This document shows positions 7,466 through 15,436 of a stretch of 64,000 nt of DNA, one piece after another; the first letter of the stretch is position 1, and every line of letters starts with the position of its first letter. A program made the position numbers and the translations under genes. The stretch lies in assembly GCA_965247435.1 (NCBI GenBank), contig OZ252019.1, forward strand, positions 4,340,001 to 4,404,000, read 5' to 3'. The notes below the pieces were generated by a model. The model saw nothing but the letters and a program-made list of their open reading frames with translations. It was not told the DNA's origin and searched no databases. The stretch is from Ilyomonas sp965247435. GTDB taxonomy: Bacteria; Bacteroidota; Bacteroidia; Chitinophagales; Chitinophagaceae.

Positions 7466-9568
7466 ATGCATAAGTGGAACCCTAGAACAGGCACAGAAAC
7501 TAAAGCTCTTCTAAATTATTTGAACTTAAATCCTGAAAGCTGTCAAGTATTAGAAACAGAAACAAGAGAGATTCTATCGCAATGCGGAAATCCAAGCGAT
7601 TCAGTTAACGACAATATAGGTCTTGTATTTGGGTACGTCCAGAGTGGTAAGACTATGTCATTTACTACTCTCACTGCTATGGCTAAAGATAATGGCTACC
7701 AGATGATAATCGTAATTGCTGGTGTTAGCACAAATTTAGTTTATCAATCTTTTACGAGATTGGAAAGAGATTTAAGAATTGACTCACCAAGCGGTTGGCA
7801 ATGGCTGTCATTTAAAAACCCGAAGAGCACTGACGCTACAATACGTGGGCAAATTGAAAATGCATTAAGAAACTGGAAAGACTCAGAGTATCCAGAAGAA
7901 GACAGACAGACTATTTTGATAACAGTAATGAAGCAAAAGAACCACCTATCTAATCTTTCCAATTTAATTAGTTCGTTGAATATGGAAAATGTGCCCGTTT
8001 TAATTATAGATGATGAAGGCGACCAGCATAGCATGAATACACAAAATCGTAAAAATGCTAAAACTGGACAAAGAAGAATGAGCACAATACATGAGAAGAT
8101 AGTTGATTTGAGATATGTATTACCACATCACACTTTTATTCAATATACAGCTACTCCCCAAGGTCCAATATTTCAATCAATCATGGATGATTTATCTCCA
8201 AACTTTATACAACTGCTTACACCCGGAAGTGCATATACTGGCGGCAGAACTTTTTTTGAAAATGAAAGTGAACTAACAGAAATTATAACAGATATAGACC
8301 CACATAACAGCAATGAGCCTCCGCAAAGTCTAATAAGAGCTATGCAGATATTTTATTTAGGTGTTGCGAAAGGAAAGCCTAATAGAGAAGGAAAAAATCG
8401 CTCAATGATGATTCATCCGTCACAGTTAACCTTTACTCATTATGACTATGCACGATTTGTAAATACAATAAAGACTAACTTTTTGGACATATTAAGTATG
8501 CCAGACGAAAATTCCGATAAACTTGATTTATTAATGGAGTTTAAAAACGCTTATGATGATTTGGCAACTACAGCTTCTGACCTGCCTCCGTTTGATGAAT
8601 TAAAGGGAAATCGCCTAAAATTTGCAATAAGTTCAACTCCTATACAATCTTTAAACTCAACCAGAAATAATACAACTTCAGTTCAATGGCGTAATTCCTA
8701 CAGTTGGATTTTGATAGGCGGACAAGCTATGGATCGGGGATTTACTGTTGAAGGATTAACGGTTACATACATGCCGCGTAGCATTGGTGTGGGTAATGCA
8801 GATACAATTCAGCAGAGAGCCCGGTTCTTTGGATATAAAAAAGATTACCTAGGCTACTGTAGAATTTTTTTAGATCTTGACGCCCATCGTGTTTATGAGA
8901 GCTATATCGCACATGAGGAAGATATGAGAAGTAGATTACTTGAGCATAAAAAATCAGGAAAGGAATTGAACGATTGGTATCGTGAAGTATTCTTGGCTAG
9001 TGGTTTAAATTTAGCAAGACCGAATATATTTTCAAACGAATTCGAGAGGTCTTTTTTTGGAGGCGAATGGAATGTAATTAAAGCTCCTCACGAACCTCAA
9101 AGTAATATTGCACATAACCAGGAAGTGCTTGCTCGATTCTTACATAATACACAATTTAGAAATGACGAACGTTATCCTAAAAGCATTATGAAATTGGATT
9201 TATTTTTTGAACAATTCTTAAATGAATTGAAGTTTGCCAATAGTGATGATGCAGGTGATTATATGGCTTTATTGTATTTACTTCGGCGCCAGTTAGAGGA
9301 AGAGCAAGATGAAGAATGTACAGTCTTTTTGATAAGCGACTTCGAGAAGCCTAGAATGAGAACTTTAAACGAAAGAAATCAAATCAACCAGTTATTTCAA
9401 GGTAGAAATGAAAGGAGGGAGGGATTAAGGGACATAAGAGGTGCTGGTATTACTTTTCAAATTTATGTCCTTACACTTCAGAATGATACACAGTCATTTG
9501 AAAATATTGTTACGATGGCTTCACTAATACCAGAAGAAATTGGTGAAGATTTAATTCGTTGGAAGTAA
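7466..9568 (+). CDS. Z1-domain SF2-type ATPase of restriction systems
   Basis: A 700-residue protein matching the Z1 domain family, a helicase-like ATPase found beside GHKL ATPases and methyltransferases in restriction loci. Walker A is GYVQSGKT at 56-63; Walker B is VLIIDDEGDQHS around residues 178-189; a motif III-like FIQYTATPQGPIF follows; then GGQAMDRGFTVEGLTVTYMPR and QQRARFFGYKKDYLGYC give motifs V and VI with likely arginine fingers. The C-terminal 200 residues are family-specific. It probably moves along or remodels DNA for the island's nuclease. The older name Z1 endonuclease is not supported by a visible nuclease motif here. It is the fourth gene of the operon. Confidence 0.88.
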   Translation: MHKWNPRTGTETKALLNYLNLNPESCQVLETETREILSQCGNPSDSVNDNIGLVFGYVQSGKTMSFTTLTAMAKDNGYQMIIVIAGVSTNLVYQSFTRLERDLRIDSPSGWQWLSFKNPKSTDATIRGQIENALRNWKDSEYPEEDRQTILITVMKQKNHLSNLSNLISSLNMENVPVLIIDDEGDQHSMNTQNRKNAKTGQRRMSTIHEKIVDLRYVLPHHTFIQYTATPQGPIFQSIMDDLSPNFIQLLTPGSAYTGGRTFFENESELTEIITDIDPHNSNEPPQSLIRAMQIFYLGVAKGKPNREGKNRSMMIHPSQLTFTHYDYARFVNTIKTNFLDILSMPDENSDKLDLLMEFKNAYDDLATTASDLPPFDELKGNRLKFAISSTPIQSLNSTRNNTTSVQWRNSYSWILIGGQAMDRGFTVEGLTVTYMPRSIGVGNADTIQQRARFFGYKKDYLGYCRIFLDLDAHRVYESYIAHEEDMRSRLLEHKKSGKELNDWYREVFLASGLNLARPNIFSNEFERSFFGGEWNVIKAPHEPQSNIAHNQEVLARFLHNTQFRNDERYPKSIMKLDLFFEQFLNELKFANSDDAGDYMALLYLLRRQLEEEQDEECTVFLISDFEKPRMRTLNERNQINQLFQGRNERREGLRDIRGAGITFQIYVLTLQNDTQSFENIVTMASLIPEEIGEDLIRWK

Positions 9569-9598
9569 TTATTTTAATGTACCTACTCAAACTTTTAT

Positions 9599-9826
9599 AT
9601 GGCACTGATTAAAAATCTTACAAAAGGTTACAAAGACAGGGAAAGCATTCACAACGAAACATCCTGTTCTTACTATATTGTAACAGATGGAAATTGCAAT
9701 AAATATTTGCAGATTGATACTTATGGTTCAGAGGATAGGGCTATACCTGGAAAAGTTAGCCAGTCAGTACAATTTTCTCCTGAAGCTATTAAGCAATTGA
9801 AAAATATTTTGGAAAGTTTTTATTAA
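9599..9826 (+). CDS. small protein of restriction loci, unknown function
   Basis: A 75-residue protein 30 bases after the Z1 gene and clearly in its operon. The pattern YYIVTDGNCNKYLQIDTYGSEDRAIPGKVSQSVQFSPEAIKQL is one I recognise from small proteins encoded beside restriction-modification genes; in databases such proteins sometimes carry an unlikely label as methionyl-tRNA formyltransferase. It is too short for that enzyme. The conserved core is QIDTYGSxDR plus a C-terminal helix. It is probably an accessory or DNA-binding subunit, but no function can be assigned from sequence. Confidence 0.65.
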   Translation: MALIKNLTKGYKDRESIHNETSCSYYIVTDGNCNKYLQIDTYGSEDRAIPGKVSQSVQFSPEAIKQLKNILESFY

Positions 9827-9884
9827 GGCAAATGGTTGATTGCACGTCATTTATCCCCGAATTCCATAAACGAATAAAATGTAT

Positions 9885-10709
9885 TTAAACAATTTTTCTT
9901 TGACACCAGTTTTTTATAGTTGTTTTTAAGCTTGCATTCATCTTATAAGACGAAGAAGTTATTGTCCTGTAAAAACGTGCTCTATCTACAATAACTCCAT
10001 AATCATCTATCGCATTTTGCCATTTTTCAGCTTCAACTATTTGAGTTATTGCCATAATTGGAATTGTTGTATCATTATTCCACGCTATATATCTCCTCCA
10101 TGAGTTGATAGGAATAGGCTTTTTATCTCTCCACCAACCTCCTGCTGCACACTGAACTAAATAGTAAAACTGACTTTTTCGTCTATCGTCAAAAGATTTC
10201 CATGCAATTATATCTAACCCTCTGTCTTTATCGAAAGGTGCTGGATCATCCTCTCTTTTTTCAAAACAAAGTTTTGCAAAATTATCTACTTGCTCAGTGA
10301 AACTCAGGTTTGAAGGAAAACCAAACAAAGTTGATTTAGAACCTAAATAATGATTTAAGCAAGACTCCGCGAGACGTTCGAATAATTTCGTCCCTCCATC
10401 AGAATTTGCAGCTCCATATGTTGAAAATATTACGCACATTGTGTGTTGAGGAAACTTGCGCCAAGTGAAATGTGGTATTGCTATATTGCCCTTTATCTCA
10501 AAGGGTGTAATCCTGCCATACAGAAATAGCCGCCTATTTAATTCTGTAAAGGCACCATCTATCAATGATTCATCGAAGTCACCAGTTACCGTTCTTTGAA
10601 AAAGAGAAATAATTTTATTTTTTGATAAATGTTTGTTGTACACTAATAAATATAATTCTATCCAATCAGCAATCCGGCTTATACTAGTTGTATCTGGCAA
10701 TTCAATCAT
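9885..10709 (-). CDS. putative PD-(D/E)XK-like restriction nuclease
   Basis: A 274-residue protein with no named family I can give with certainty. The central block FDKDRGLDIIAWKSFDDRRKSQFYYLVQCAAGGWWRDK (residues 159-196) looks like the core of a PD-(D/E)XK-type nuclease: an Asp before a hydrophobic strand (D166-IIAW), then a second strand ending in Q186, and a downstream lysine (K196). The glutamine in place of Glu is seen in some restriction enzymes. An upstream helix with E111 and E115 could supply a further acidic residue. It is the second gene of a leftward operon overlapping the ParB-like gene by four bases, and faces the methyltransferase operon. The nuclease role is an inference from motif plus context. 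Confidence 0.6.
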   Translation of the reverse strand: MIELPDTTSISRIADWIELYLLVYNKHLSKNKIISLFQRTVTGDFDESLIDGAFTELNRRLFLYGRITPFEIKGNIAIPHFTWRKFPQHTMCVIFSTYGAANSDGGTKLFERLAESCLNHYLGSKSTLFGFPSNLSFTEQVDNFAKLCFEKREDDPAPFDKDRGLDIIAWKSFDDRRKSQFYYLVQCAAGGWWRDKKPIPINSWRRYIAWNNDTTIPIMAITQIVEAEKWQNAIDDYGVIVDRARFYRTITSSSYKMNASLKTTIKNWCQRKIV

Positions 10710-11881
10710 TTTTGTAGCATTGTTTTTAGTTCATTAGCAACTAATAAGCATTCATTTAGCGTCTCTCTTACATCCTCAGTTTTGTACTTATAAGCAATTC
10801 CTAAAGCATTACGAAGGTTGCGTGTAGAATCAGTAATTTTTTTCATCAGAAACTTTTTCTCTCCACCGCTTCTTTCATAAGCTTCTTCTAAAGCATCGTA
10901 TTGAAGTAAATATGCTTTTGATTCTTCATCTGCTAATATTGGTGCTAATCGAGAAGTGATTTTACGGGAATCAGTTAATATAGGCTGTTTATTGTCACCG
11001 TTTCCAAATATCCAAGTCAACAGTTTTTCAAGGTCAGGTAGTTGCTTAATCGGAATTATTCTTTTAGAAAAGTTAGCTGTTTTATATGAAGGTGCTCCTA
11101 TAAACTCCCTTATGCTAGGAGAATTCAAAGCAACAGTAATTAAGGAAAATCTATCTTTTAGGTTTTTGCTGTCAAAATTTAGATCCTCTTCCGCCTCTTT
11201 CAAAACTTTATAACATAAATATTGCCTTCTTATTACATCGGCACGATCTGCTGTTTGTCTTTGTACTTCTTTGATAGAGTCCTCGATGTTTGATCCATTC
11301 TTAACTTGTTCCTCAATTCGACTTGCCAGGTAAACAGCCTTAGCATAAGCGTCCCATTTCATCAAGCCTGAGATATGTCTTACCCCTAAATATGCGGATA
11401 TTGTTGAACGATTTCTATAAACAATAGCAGGAATAATTTTCAAATCTTCAATTACAGGATTTGTAGCTTTGGGAAAATCGCTTGATACTTTAATCTTTTT
11501 GCGAATATCAGCATCAACTAAAAGTTTTAGTGTAGCTGTTCTTCTATTACCTTCAACAACTGTCAATCTAATTTTTCTTTGGTCAATAAGTTCTTGTAGT
11601 TGTTGTTGCGCTATATCCGTATTTTCTGATAACTTAAAATTTGCTGGTAAACTTTCAGGAACTACAACAATAGGCTCTTCATCGAAATAGCCATTTTCTG
11701 CCATTGAGTAAGCTAATTCCTCTAAATCAAATTCCTGATATAGCGTATTTAATAAATTCATTTGGTTACTTCCATGATGCTCTTTTGCTAATCGCGGATT
11801 ATATGAATCCAAATCCAACAAGGTAATTGGTATATTAATTTGTGGCCTTCTTCTCCCAGTTCCTGCAATAACTTTAGGCAT
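10706..11881 (-). CDS. ParB/Srx-like domain protein of the restriction island
   Basis: A 391-residue protein with a ParB/sulfiredoxin-like N-terminal fold: ITLLDLDSYNPRLAKE (19-34), LAYSMAENGYFDEEPIVVV (57-74) and the hallmark VVEGNRRTATLKLL (108-121). In chromosome-segregating ParB proteins this fold binds CTP; in defence islands similar domains act as nucleotide-driven DNA clamps or NTPases. The C-terminal 250 residues are helical, contain TADRADVIRRQYLCYK that could be a helix-turn-helix, and have no match I know. It is translated just ahead of the nuclease candidate (ATGA overlap). The start is the first ATG after a TATATTTG -7-like element. Its role in DNA loading is inferred. Confidence 0.72.
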   Translation of the reverse strand: MPKVIAGTGRRRPQINIPITLLDLDSYNPRLAKEHHGSNQMNLLNTLYQEFDLEELAYSMAENGYFDEEPIVVVPESLPANFKLSENTDIAQQQLQELIDQRKIRLTVVEGNRRTATLKLLVDADIRKKIKVSSDFPKATNPVIEDLKIIPAIVYRNRSTISAYLGVRHISGLMKWDAYAKAVYLASRIEEQVKNGSNIEDSIKEVQRQTADRADVIRRQYLCYKVLKEAEEDLNFDSKNLKDRFSLITVALNSPSIREFIGAPSYKTANFSKRIIPIKQLPDLEKLLTWIFGNGDNKQPILTDSRKITSRLAPILADEESKAYLLQYDALEEAYERSGGEKKFLMKKITDSTRNLRNALGIAYKYKTEDVRETLNECLLVANELKTMLQK

Positions 11882-11899
11882 AATTCTATATTTTAAAAC

Positions 11900-11907
11900 A
11901 AATATAA
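11900..11907 (-). promoter_or_regulatory. -7 element (TATATTTG) for the ParB-like operon
   Basis: On the minus strand TATATTTG lies 18 bases before the ParB-like ATG. It matches the TAnnTTTG consensus, but I see no clear TTG at the right distance upstream. Confidence 0.4.
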
Positions 11908-11970
11908 ATTGACGTTTAGGTGATATGTAAAATAAAAATTAATTTTCTTCTCCTTAATATTCCCCGCTCC

Positions 11971-12020
11971 TCGTAGTCCCCAAACTACCCTATACCGCCT
12001 CCCAATCTCCGGTTGCTACT
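11971..12020. repeat. dispersed hairpin repeat, copy A
   Basis: This copy reads gtagtccccaaactac, then ctataccgcctcccaatctcc, then ggttgcta. The same pattern with small changes occurs at 12454-12505. The first part folds into a short hairpin (GTAGT / ACTAC). It marks the right edge of the restriction island. Confidence 0.6.
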
Positions 12021-12140
12021 TCCTACTTCAAATCCTCACCCCTTAGCAGCCAAAAAAACCTCCTGCACGTGTCGGCATCAAAACTTATTTAAAAAGTTTA
12101 TGGATTCCTTACATAGTTGCATCTCACTGGAAACTACAGT

Positions 12141-12383
12141 ATGAAAAAATTACTTTTCGCCGCCTTGCTCATTAGCCTGTCCGGCATGGCTGCCGCACAA
12201 ACAAGCAAGCGGGATACAATGGCAATACCTGCCCCTCCTAAAATCATGGTGAAAAAGTTCAATCCGCCTGTTATCGCAAAAGACACATTGGCTGCAGCAG
12301 GCCATATGGTTAAAAAACAACCGGGCCATGTACCACCGCCTCCACCGCTCGTCATCCTGAAAGATTCCATCAAAAGACAGTAA
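12141..12383 (+). CDS. small secreted proline-rich protein
   Basis: An 80-residue protein with a clean signal peptide (MKKLLFAALLISLSGMAAAQ, cleavage likely after AAA-Q) and a short mature part that is basic and proline-rich (APPKIMVKKFNPPV, GHVPPPPPLVILKD). A frame extends to 12117, but the ATG at 12141 starts the signal peptide exactly. Two copies of a hairpin repeat flank the gene, about 120 bases before and 70 bases after. I do not recognise a family. It is probably a lineage-specific periplasmic or surface protein. A shadow frame runs on the other strand. Confidence 0.6.
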   Translation: MKKLLFAALLISLSGMAAAQTSKRDTMAIPAPPKIMVKKFNPPVIAKDTLAAAGHMVKKQPGHVPPPPPLVILKDSIKRQ

Positions 12384-12453
12384 GGCAGGTGTTGTTTTCC
12401 AGGTTCTTAAAGGCATTTGCAATAGCGCAGGAGTAACAGGCAAAGCAGTTCTC

Positions 12454-12505
12454 CCCGTAGTCTCCGACTACGCTATACCGTCTCCTAATCTCCGATTGCT
12501 ATCCC
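12454..12505. repeat. dispersed hairpin repeat, copy B
   Basis: The sequence GTAGTC-tcc-GACTAC is a perfect six-base-pair hairpin, followed by gctataccgtctcctaatc and tccgattgcta. It matches copy A over about 50 bases with a handful of changes and one single-base gap. It looks like a REP-type palindromic element. Confidence 0.62.
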
Positions 12506-12582
12506 TCCTTCTTCCAGGTGTTAGCGCAGCGCACTTAAACAATAATAAAATCATCCGCTGACTGCAACAATTGTCCTTGTAT

Positions 12583-12590
12583 TACCTTTG
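12583..12590 (+). promoter_or_regulatory. -7 element (TACCTTTG) of the broken toxin-antitoxin pair
   Basis: TACCTTTG lies 16 bases before the antitoxin ATG and is identical to the -7 element of the intact toxin-antitoxin pair at 3224. The -33 region is weak (CTG at 12558-12560, 22 bases away). Confidence 0.5.
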
Positions 12591-12606
12591 CATCAAATAA
12601 CAAACT

Positions 12607-12831
12607 ATGCAGCAGTTTGCCAACAGCCGTATTACCGAGCAGCAATTAGAATTGCTAAAAAGTTTTAAATACCTCACCGATGAAAAACAGATTAGTGAGG
12701 TGAAAGAGCTGCTGCACTTGTATTATACACATAAACTCGATGCAGCTATTGATAATGCAGAAGCAGACCGAAACTATAGCGCAGCGGTATATGAAAGCTG
12801 GCTTAAATCAAAAGAAAGCGATGCAGCATGA
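12607..12831 (+). CDS. antitoxin of a degraded PIN toxin pair
   Basis: A 74-residue, highly helical acidic protein (ITEQQLELLKSFKYLTDEKQISEVKELLHLYYTHKLDAAIDNAEADRNYSAAVYESWLKSKE). This size and pattern are typical of Bacteroidota antitoxins that precede COG1569-type PIN toxins. Its stop overlaps the ATG of a truncated PIN frame by four bases. The gene itself is intact and keeps a good -7 element, so it may still be expressed as an orphan. A decayed copy of the same gene lies at 15824-15945. Confidence 0.65.
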   Translation: MQQFANSRITEQQLELLKSFKYLTDEKQISEVKELLHLYYTHKLDAAIDNAEADRNYSAAVYESWLKSKESDAA

Positions 12832-12990
12832 AAGTAGTGTTGGATACCAATTGCTTTATTAGCTGCATAGGTAAAAAATCGCCGTATCGCAATGTGTTTG
12901 ACGCCTTTTTTGCAAAAAAGATATGGACTTTGCGTTTCGTATAAACCATTGATGTTACAGCAAAAAAAAGTGGATCACTTCAGAAAAATT
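12828..12990 (+). pseudogene. frameshifted and truncated PIN-domain toxin
   Basis: The frame starting at 12828 gives MKVVLDTNCFISCIGKKSP and further PIN-like sequence, with active-site D6, but stops after 38 codons at 12944. Around the run of six A at about 12915 the reading frame changes: the next frame reads YGLCVSYKPLML, resembling the YTLCVSNEIL strand that should come next in COG1569 PIN toxins. Nothing homologous follows about 12990, so about two thirds of the toxin is missing as well. It is a dead toxin behind a complete antitoxin. Confidence 0.65.
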
Positions 12991-13031
12991 CTGTCAAATT
13001 AAAACGCTCTCCTGCTACGTGTTTCGCCCCC

Positions 13032-13442
13032 CTAAACTCCCGAAAAGGGCAGGCTCCGGATCAGCTCGGTTACTTTTTCCCGCGCCAGGGGCTTGATGAT
13101 GAAGTCGGACACCACACTTATGTTTTTCGCTCTTTCAATATCGTGCGGCGAGATAGAGGAAGTAACGAGGTAGATCGGGATTTTCTTTTCTATTTTCGGC
13201 TCCAGCAGCAAAAATGCTTCGAGAAATTTCCAGCCATCCATCACCGGCATACTGAGGTCGAGAAAGATGATGTCGGGCAGCAGGGCCGGGTTATCCACCG
13301 CCCCTTTGAGGTAATTCAATATCAGTTCGCCGTCTTCAAAAACTTTAATCTCCGCCGTACTATCCGCTTCCCGGATCGTTTTTTTTGTAAGGAATACAAA
13401 CACTTTATCGTCGTCAACAAGAAAAATTTTTGCAGCACTCAC
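13032..13442 (-). CDS. single-domain response regulator (CheY-like)
   Basis: A 136-residue receiver domain with nothing else attached. The acidic pocket is D10-D11-D12 in FLVDDDKVF, the phospho-acceptor is D62 in IIFLDLSMPVMDGW, the switch residue is in YLVTSS, and the conserved lysine is in FIIKPLAREK. Its ATG overlaps the stop of the upstream kinase by four bases, so it is very likely that kinase's partner. With no output domain it must work through protein contacts or phosphate relay. Confidence 0.92.
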   Translation of the reverse strand: MSAAKIFLVDDDKVFVFLTKKTIREADSTAEIKVFEDGELILNYLKGAVDNPALLPDIIFLDLSMPVMDGWKFLEAFLLLEPKIEKKIPIYLVTSSISPHDIERAKNISVVSDFIIKPLAREKVTELIRSLPFSGV

Positions 13443-15436
13443 TTTCGCTGGTTTATAAATTCGATAAAAAATGTTGCTCCTTTACCGGCCGAACTTTCTA
13501 CCCATATCTTTCCGCCCATTGCTTCTACCTGTGTTTTGGTCATATATAAGCCAAAGCCTTTGGCATTGGGATGGCGGTGAAACACCTTGCCGATCTTAAA
13601 GATGTTGTCTTTATGCTGCACAATATCTATTCCCAATCCATTATCCGCTACCGAAAGTACTATTTTCCCATCCGTTTTTTGCGTCTGCAGCCGGATAACC
13701 GGTTGTCTTTTCGGATCGTGGTATTTAATGGCGTTGGTAATCAGGTTATGAATTATACTGTATAAATATTTGGAAGGATAATAAACAGCCGGCGCCGCTT
13801 CAAAATCCGTTTCTATCACCGCTTCACATTCCTTTATTTTTAGCTCCAGGCCGTTAAGCGTTCTTTGCAGGCAATCGGCCAGGTAAATGTCTTCCGACTG
13901 TATCTCGATATCCTGCTTTATCTGGATAGACTCGACCAGTTCATTAAACGTTAGCTGCAGGTTATCAATCACCGGCTGCAGCATCGAAATAAAGGTCTTT
14001 TGCTCATCGGTGTCGCTGCTTTCTTCAATACACTTTGCAAGCATAGACATATTAACCAGCGGCGCCCGCAAATTGTGCGATACGATATTGCAGAAGTCGG
14101 TCAACTGGTTGTTTTGTGCCGAGAGCTGTTTTACCAGCACCGATTGTTTTTCCTCCATTTTTTTACGTTCGGTAATGTCAACCCCAAATCCGATCACTAT
14201 TTTCAACCTGCCTTCTTCATCAAACACCGGAAAAAAGCGGCGTAAATGTGTAATCATATTCCCGGCCTTATCCTGTATATTGTCTTCGAGCAGTACCTCT
14301 TTATTGGTATGTACGGCTTCTAAAAAATTCTTCCGCCGCTGTTCGGCAATGCCGGCATCCCGGTTCCGGTACACCGCATATTCAAAATCGTCCTTCCCGA
14401 TGATGTATTTGCGTAGTTCCGGGTCCCCGATTGCACAGGGATTTACAAATAAATACCGGTGCTGCGGATCAAATACCGCTATGTCTGTTGGAATTTTATT
14501 GAGAATCGTTTCGTAAAATTCCTTCTGCTTATCCAGCTTCGACGTAACCAGTTTATGGTTGGTATTGTCGCTGATGTAGCAGATATAAAACAACTGCCCG
14601 TTAGCGGCAGTGGGAGAAACACCTAATTCTATATATAATTCACTGTTGTCTTTGCGAAGCGATACGATTTCAATTGTTTTATTCAGTTCTTTTTCGTTGC
14701 CTGTTTCCCCGTACGCATTTATGTGTGCTGCATATTCGTTGCGGCAATGTCCGGCGATGACTGTTTCCCTGAAAGATTTCCCGATGGCTTCTTCTTTATT
14801 CCATCCAAACAGGCTTTCCGCCTTCGGGTTCCATTGCACAATGGTTCCTTCCGCATCTAAAATAACAACAGCCTGAATAGCATTTTGAAAAACAGCGCTT
14901 TGCAGGTGCGCGCTGTTGCTGCACGCCTGTTCCCGCTCTTTACATTGCTCAGCCAGCGCCTGTAACTGCAGTAATGCGGCAACCTGCCCCGCCAAAAGTT
15001 GCAGCCCCGCAAGCTGCTGATCCGTAAGAGTTCTTTCCGTATCATCATACACAGCCAACTGGCCGGCTACAGCGCCGTTTGCGGCAACAACAGGAACAGC
15101 GGCGAAGCAACGGATATGCGGTTCTCCGGCAATTTGCGGGTAAAGGTAAAAACGGTCGTCTGTAAGGGTGTTTTCAGTAACCGGTACGCCATCGGTAACA
15201 GGAAAGCAAAAAGAAGGATGGAGTAACAATGGAGGAAAAGCGGTTCCCGACCTTGCCTTTAGCAGCATACGGCCGTTGTGTAAAAGGCTGATAGCTGCAG
15301 CAGCCGCTCCGCAAATCTGGGAAGCCAGTGCCGCCAGGTTGTTAAGTGCTTCTTCAGACTGCATACCGGGGATTTGTATTGATTGATGAGCCGCAATTCG
15401 TTCATCTTCAAACACAGGAATTGCGCTTGTATTCAT
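13439..15436 (-). CDS. GAF-PAS-PAS sensor histidine kinase
   Basis: A 665-residue soluble kinase. An N-terminal GAF domain covers about 20-160, a coiled segment leads into PAS 1 (about 175-295, AVVILDAEGTIVQWNPKAESLFGW) and PAS 2 (about 305-425, ending GFGVDITERKKMEEK). The dimerisation/phospho-acceptor part follows with H454 in FCNIVSHNLRAPLVN, then the catalytic domain with N564 and N568 (NLITNAIKYHD), DNGLGID at 598-604 and GFGLYMT at 627-633. No membrane segment is seen, so it senses a cytoplasmic signal. It forms an operon with the receiver protein that overlaps its end. Confidence 0.92.
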   Translation of the reverse strand: MNTSAIPVFEDERIAAHQSIQIPGMQSEEALNNLAALASQICGAAAAAISLLHNGRMLLKARSGTAFPPLLLHPSFCFPVTDGVPVTENTLTDDRFYLYPQIAGEPHIRCFAAVPVVAANGAVAGQLAVYDDTERTLTDQQLAGLQLLAGQVAALLQLQALAEQCKEREQACSNSAHLQSAVFQNAIQAVVILDAEGTIVQWNPKAESLFGWNKEEAIGKSFRETVIAGHCRNEYAAHINAYGETGNEKELNKTIEIVSLRKDNSELYIELGVSPTAANGQLFYICYISDNTNHKLVTSKLDKQKEFYETILNKIPTDIAVFDPQHRYLFVNPCAIGDPELRKYIIGKDDFEYAVYRNRDAGIAEQRRKNFLEAVHTNKEVLLEDNIQDKAGNMITHLRRFFPVFDEEGRLKIVIGFGVDITERKKMEEKQSVLVKQLSAQNNQLTDFCNIVSHNLRAPLVNMSMLAKCIEESSDTDEQKTFISMLQPVIDNLQLTFNELVESIQIKQDIEIQSEDIYLADCLQRTLNGLELKIKECEAVIETDFEAAPAVYYPSKYLYSIIHNLITNAIKYHDPKRQPVIRLQTQKTDGKIVLSVADNGLGIDIVQHKDNIFKIGKVFHRHPNAKGFGLYMTKTQVEAMGGKIWVESSAGKGATFFIEFINQRK

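Noticed and set aside
9585..9884. possible CRISPR or tRNA at the operon ends of the island
   Set aside because: No repeated spacers, no cloverleaf and no CCA end were found; the gap between the converging operons is only 58 bases.
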